Positions 60,577-64,000 of a DNA stretch of 64,000 bases are shown here, piece by piece (positions within the stretch are counted from its first letter, which is position 1; every line of letters begins with the position of its first letter). The stretch covers positions 62,001 through 126,000 of the forward strand of contig JAFKLT010000035.1 of assembly GCA_017309275.1 (NCBI GenBank), in the 5' to 3' direction. The notes beneath the pieces were generated by a model. It saw nothing but the letters and a program-made list of their open reading frames with translations, was not told the DNA's origin and ran no database searches. A program made the translations under genes and the position numbers. The DNA is from Sphingomonadales bacterium (lineage in GTDB: Bacteria; Pseudomonadota; Alphaproteobacteria; Sphingomonadales; Sphingomonadaceae).

Positions 60577-60752
60577 ACGCCCTCCTCCCTGCCCTCAACG
60601 CTTGCCGTCTCGGGCATCTTTGTCGGGCCCTTAGCGTCAGGATCACGCGTCTCGGCCTCGCTGCAGCCAACAACGAAGCCTTGAAAGCACAAAAGGCCTG
60701 CTGGAATCACGCTTCGCTGCAATGAAATTCCGAACCGCCCCACATTCCGCAT
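60574..60752 (-). pseudogene. Lipoprotein signal segment out of frame with the esterase
   Basis: The frame from ATG 60752 (GAGGAAGCAGGAAA upstream) encodes MRNVGRFGISLQRSVIPAGL then LCFQGFVVGCSEAE, a signal peptide with a lipobox-like VVGC. It runs into the esterase out of frame by two bases at the CACAC stretch 60574-60578 (GTGTG on the coding strand). Removing one dinucleotide joins ...EGREEGV to ATPAGHQQTPP in frame. So a two-base expansion or a sequence error probably broke one gene of about 348 residues. Confidence 0.72.
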
Positions 60753-61449
60753 TTTCCTGCTTCCTCACCTCGGATCGCCACCGGAAAAATTTCTCCTGAC
60801 GACATCCAACCCTTAATTGACCGGGTGACCAAAGGATGATTTCTCGGGCTAGCGTCCAATTTTTTTAGGGACATGCCGTGGGTCGGCGATCAATCTCGCT
60901 AAACACGCGCCGCGCCTTTGAAGCCGCAGCGCGGTTGTCTGAACAACCTGAATAGTTCGATCGGGCAAGCACTGCTCGCGTCTCAGGCAGGGTGCGATAC
61001 TTTCGTCATCGGGTTGCGCAATGTGGTTGGGGGCAAAGCATTGATCCGGAGCATGTTCGGCTCGCTCTTGACGGCGGTACTGTTGCTCGCGCTGAGACCG
61101 GGCGCGTCCGCAGAGTTAGTTTTCGAGCCGCTTCCGCCCAGCCCGGAACTAAGCGACCGTCGGCAAAGTGCCTATGCCGGGTCCTCCAGCGAAAATCGTA
61201 CCTGATAGAACAGGTTGGTCCCATTGCCCGTCCGTACGGACGTTGCTGGGCTAAACGGCAGGCCGAGCTTCTTTATGTTTCCCTACTCATGGGGGAGTAT
61301 TAAAGCTGGATTGGCCGCATCGTGGGTCAGCTGACATGGGTCGATGGAGGGAGCGTCGTCGGTCGTCGTTTCGGGCCCTTGGCCGAAGCAGGAGTTTGGC
61401 AAATGGAATTAATGTTCGCCCCTCTCATGGTGGCGGGATCGCGCGCGCG
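60753..61449. other. Gap without recognisable genes
   Basis: About 700 bases. Two short frames (60918-61205 and 60992-61303) overlap each other and have no family features. No repeat, hairpin terminator or RNA gene was recognised. The promoters of the esterase and the MlaA-like gene should be here. Confidence 0.35.
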
Positions 61450-62484
61450 ATGAGCCCTGCAACCGTCGCCGCGCTTCTGTTTCTGTCCGGGGTAGCGCCG
61501 CCTCCGACCGACCTCGCATCCGAAAGCCAGACTGAGACCGAGTTGCAGCGGGTAGATGATCCCTCGGCCCCACCCGAGCCGCCGATCGTTGTGCCAGCAC
61601 TCGGCAACACCCCGCATCCCTCTTTAGCCGCGCCAGCAACCTCCGACGACGAGACTATGGCCGAAATGCCCTCGGCGCCCCATGATATTGTGGTGACGGC
61701 CCGTGGCGATGCGCCGCCGGGAGATCCGCTTCAAGCGGTCAATATTGCCTCTTATCGGGCGGTCCAGTCGATCGATGCGGCGCTCGTGGCCCCAGTCGCG
61801 ATGGGCTATCAAGGTATCGTACCCGAACCTGTTCGCGACGGGCTGGGCAATGCACTGCGTAACCTCAGCGAACCCGTCAATTTTCTGAACTTCCTGTTAC
61901 AGTTCAAGATCGGCAAGGCTGCCGAGACGCTCGGCCGTTTCGCCGTAAACACGACATTTGGTGTCGGCGGCCTTTTCGATGTCGCGAAGACAATGCCTTT
62001 CAATCTGCCTTACCGACGCAACGGCTTTGCCAATACATTGGGTTTCTACGGCGTCGAGCCCGGTCCCTATTTCTATCTTCCGCTTATCGGGTCGACGACA
62101 TTGCGCGATCTGGCGGGCAACAGCATTGACTTGCTCGTCGTGCCGACCGCGGTCGGCGCGCCTTTCGACCGCACGGCATATGCCGTTCCGACAACTGTGG
62201 TCAGGCAACTCAATGACCGCATCGAGGGCGACGCTCAAATCCAGCGCTTGCAACAGGAAAGCCTTGATCCCTATGTCGAGACACGGACCCTCTATCTGGA
62301 ACTGCGCAAACGCGAAATCGACGCATTGAAAGTTAGGCGCAGCGACCGCAATGGCGAGGCTGGACCTCAAACAGAAATCACGGTCAGCCAGACCGGGCCC
62401 TTGTCCGATCCAGAAGGTCTCATCTCCGTCGGCCCCCTTGAACTCGAGACGCCGACCTCGGACGGTTTGCCACCGCGACCTTAA
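61450..62484 (+). CDS. MlaA/VacJ-family protein
   Basis: 344 residues from ATG 61450 (MSPATVAALLFLSGVAPPP), a hydrophobic start without a lipobox cysteine, unlike typical MlaA lipoproteins. A Pro/Glu-rich linker leads to the MlaA domain at about residues 105-280: NEPVNFLNF-like segment, FAVNTTFGVGGLFDVAKTM and GVEPGPYFYLPLIGSTTLRDLAGN. MlaA takes phospholipids from the outer leaflet of the outer membrane for return to the inner membrane. A longer in-frame start at 61336 has no ribosome site. No other mla gene is near. Confidence 0.85.
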   Translation: MSPATVAALLFLSGVAPPPTDLASESQTETELQRVDDPSAPPEPPIVVPALGNTPHPSLAAPATSDDETMAEMPSAPHDIVVTARGDAPPGDPLQAVNIASYRAVQSIDAALVAPVAMGYQGIVPEPVRDGLGNALRNLSEPVNFLNFLLQFKIGKAAETLGRFAVNTTFGVGGLFDVAKTMPFNLPYRRNGFANTLGFYGVEPGPYFYLPLIGSTTLRDLAGNSIDLLVVPTAVGAPFDRTAYAVPTTVVRQLNDRIEGDAQIQRLQQESLDPYVETRTLYLELRKREIDALKVRRSDRNGEAGPQTEITVSQTGPLSDPEGLISVGPLELETPTSDGLPPRP

Positions 62485-63308
62485 CGCCAATGATGCACAT
62501 TTGGCGGGCGCGCAGAGAAGCCAAAGCGCTTCGAAATTTTGCTCGCACGGAACTCAAGCCGTCAACTGCAATCGCCGCGGTGAATCTCAATAAGCTTCCT
62601 CGCTGAAGTTTGGTCTTCCGGTTTCGGACGTGTCGAGACAAATGCCCACAACCGCTATCGGTTCGGCCATCGCGGATGAGTTTTTCGATCATGAACGCGT
62701 GCCTCGCGCTGTCTCCGACTGGCGTTCCCGAACTCGCCGATGGTCCCATGTCAAATGCTCGTCGCTTTGCGTGGGAACCGCTGGGCCTTCGCGTGGCAAG
62801 ATGCGCCGCGCGTCAGATGGGTGTTTTGCTCGCCGAATGGCTCAATTACCGCGCAAACCAGGCTGCCAGATTGGGATCTGGATATCTCTTTTCTGTTCAA
62901 AAATTATAGGTTCGCAAGCAAGCTTGGGAATATCGTGATCGATGCGGCGGCCAAGAGTGTCATGCTGCACTCGGCAATCAGGGGCCACAAACCGCCGCGA
63001 TGATCGTGCCGCCTCCGAACGCTGCCGGATTGATCGCGAGCTCGCGGTGCCGGAGACCAGCGTGCTTCCTACAAGTGCCCGTGGGCAACGGTCAGCGCGC
63101 CGTTCGCGTCGGTCGCATGCGACATCGCAAGCACAGGCCGCGAAATTCGGAGATCCTTGAGATGGCTCCAGATGACTTGCCTCTTTCCGTCGCAGATGCC
63201 CCCGTTTGGTGCCTTGGGCCTGGCGCATGGAAACCGGCGTCGGAGAAGGTTCCCCCGTCTCTCCGACGCCGCGATTTCTATGCGAGTTAGATTGGAACCG
63301 CTAAATCG
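62485..63308. other. Gap without recognisable genes
   Basis: 824 bases. Several overlapping short frames on both strands, none with a ribosome site and family-like sequence. The segment 62610-63290 may be decayed coding DNA, since it is open in more than one frame and its composition is uneven, but no parent gene could be named. No tRNA or insertion-sequence end was found. Confidence 0.35.
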
Positions 63309-64000
63309 TCAGAATTTTGCTCCGATGGCGACACCATAACGCCGCGGATCAAGAGTATAGATGTTTGTAAAATTACCGGAAGATGCATCGGTGACATAAA
63401 GTCCGGTAACCGAGTTGCTATCGAAAATATTCTGAACGAACCCCCGGACAAACCAGCGCTCGTCGGCGCCATTCAACTGTAAAACCGCATTTGCCTGGAC
63501 GAAAGGTTCGATACGATTAATCCTGCCGTTGAAGATATTGCCATATTGCTTTCCGGTAAGGGAAATGTCGACGCGGGGGACGAGTGTCATACCATTCCCA
63601 ACCTCTGCCGTGTACTGCACGCCCATCGAGACCTTGACATTCGGCGCTTGGGGCAATGTGTTGCCCTTGATGTTAACCTCGACGCCAGGACTCAATACCT
63701 GGATCCCGCTGTTCGCAGGGATAGCGCTCGCGAGGACACCGCAAATGCCGAACGCGCCGCTGGAGGCGATATTGCCGTCCGAAGGAAATTCCTGCGGTGC
63801 GCGAAGGCCGAGAGCCGCATTTACTCCCGCAACGAACGCATCAGCAACGCCAGGCGCAGGTCCCGTGACAGCGCAGTGCGCACCATTGCTGATGTCCTTG
63901 ATAATCACGGCATCAGGATCTCCGCCGCCCGGATCACGCGGATTGGAGAAGAATTGATCGCCGGCGACCTTGGCATTGAGATAGCTGAAGGACAGATTGA
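63309..64000 (-). CDS. TonB-dependent receptor, C-terminal part (continues past the window)
   Basis: The reading frame is open from 64000 to a stop at 63309 (about 230 codons). The upstream end reads LSFSYLNAKVAGDQFFSNP, then barrel strands (VSMGVQYTAEVGNGMTLVPRVDISLTGKQYGNIF, RWFVRGFVQNIFDSNSVTGLYV) and ends PRRYGVAIGAKF, with the terminal Phe of an outer-membrane barrel. The organisation fits the large sphingomonad family of TonB receptors. The N-terminus and substrate are outside the window. Confidence 0.88.
   Translation of the reverse strand, partial: NLSFSYLNAKVAGDQFFSNPRDPGGGDPDAVIIKDISNGAHCAVTGPAPGVADAFVAGVNAALGLRAPQEFPSDGNIASSGAFGICGVLASAIPANSGIQVLSPGVEVNIKGNTLPQAPNVKVSMGVQYTAEVGNGMTLVPRVDISLTGKQYGNIFNGRINRIEPFVQANAVLQLNGADERWFVRGFVQNIFDSNSVTGLYVTDASSGNFTNIYTLDPRRYGVAIGAKF

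Noticed and set aside
60918-61303. Two overlapping short frames between the esterase and MlaA-like genes
   Set aside because: They overlap in different frames and neither has a ribosome site or recognisable domain.
62610-63290. Possible decayed transposase or other gene
   Set aside because: Several frames are open but none shows DDE, tyrosine recombinase or other motifs, and no terminal repeats were found.
1-64000. CRISPR arrays, rRNA operons, intact tRNA genes, integrase
   Set aside because: No regularly spaced repeats of CRISPR form, no rRNA-like sequence, no complete cloverleaf and no recombinase motif was seen; the four dyads at 52256 are spaced too closely and lack variable spacers.

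Overview
The window looks like a high-GC alphaproteobacterial chromosome of the Sphingomonadaceae, most like Sphingopyxis or Sphingomonas. The evidence is gene content: hisBHAF with divergent sspB, STN-type TonB receptors controlled by FecI/FecR, a sphingopyxin-like lasso peptide locus, SOS boxes of the GTTC-N7-GTTC type, and DUF6771/DUF2958/DUF736 families common in sphingomonad mobile elements. No rRNA, intact tRNA, CRISPR array, integrase or complete IS was found.

Layout. (1) 1-12.6 kb is ordinary core genome: fumC, a small membrane protein, sspB, hisB-hisH-hisA-hisF, a ChaA-type antiporter, a ketoacyl-ACP synthase III, a TSUP permease, a LysR regulator, a small exported protein and a class A penicillin-binding protein. 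(2) 12.6-22.3 kb begins with a low-complexity junction holding a degenerate tRNA-like T-arm. It then carries a complete isopeptidase-type lasso peptide locus: a 43-residue precursor (13338-13469), an RRE-transglutaminase B protein, an asparagine-synthetase-like C protein, and convergent to them an isopeptidase, an STN TonB-dependent receptor, FecR and a FecI sigma factor. (3) 22.5-25.5 kb is a quorum-sensing unit, luxR then luxI-phyH-gntR, with the last three genes joined by ATGA overlaps and a candidate lux box before luxI. (4) 25.8-29.3 kb holds an AbiEi/AbiEii toxin-antitoxin pair with a 15-bp inverted-repeat operator over its start codon, and an apparently SOS-controlled operon (LexA box, DUF6771, cysteine-rich protein, a diverged SRAP paralogue and a canonical SRAP/YedK).

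(5) 29.5-59.35 kb is the body of an integrative or plasmid-like element: DUF2958, a long ParB-like protein, accessory proteins, a strawberry-notch methylase/helicase of 1450 residues, a toprim protein, DUF2493, then much later DUF736, a probable trbF remnant, trbG, trbI and DUF2274. Most of the conjugation apparatus is absent from the window. Between the DUF2493 gene and DUF736 lies about 14 kb of cargo that reads as a defence island: a MNT-HEPN fusion, a DUF2971 gene coupled to a DUF4365-like nuclease-fold protein, an XRE-controlled ubiquitin-like conjugation operon (three-domain Ubl, E2, JAB peptidase, E1) with a convergent papain/C39-like protease, a DUF6088/AbiEii pair preceded by four tandem dyad operators, and a DUF5131/TcmP pair.

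(6) 59.35-64 kb returns to chromosome-like genes: a probably frameshifted esterase lipoprotein, an MlaA/VacJ-like protein and the 3' end of a TonB-dependent receptor.

The most interesting parts are the new lasso peptide precursor beside a quorum-sensing operon, the ubiquitin-like operon with its protease neighbour, and the four-dyad operator array. Functions are assigned by reading protein sequence and motifs by eye; no database search was run.
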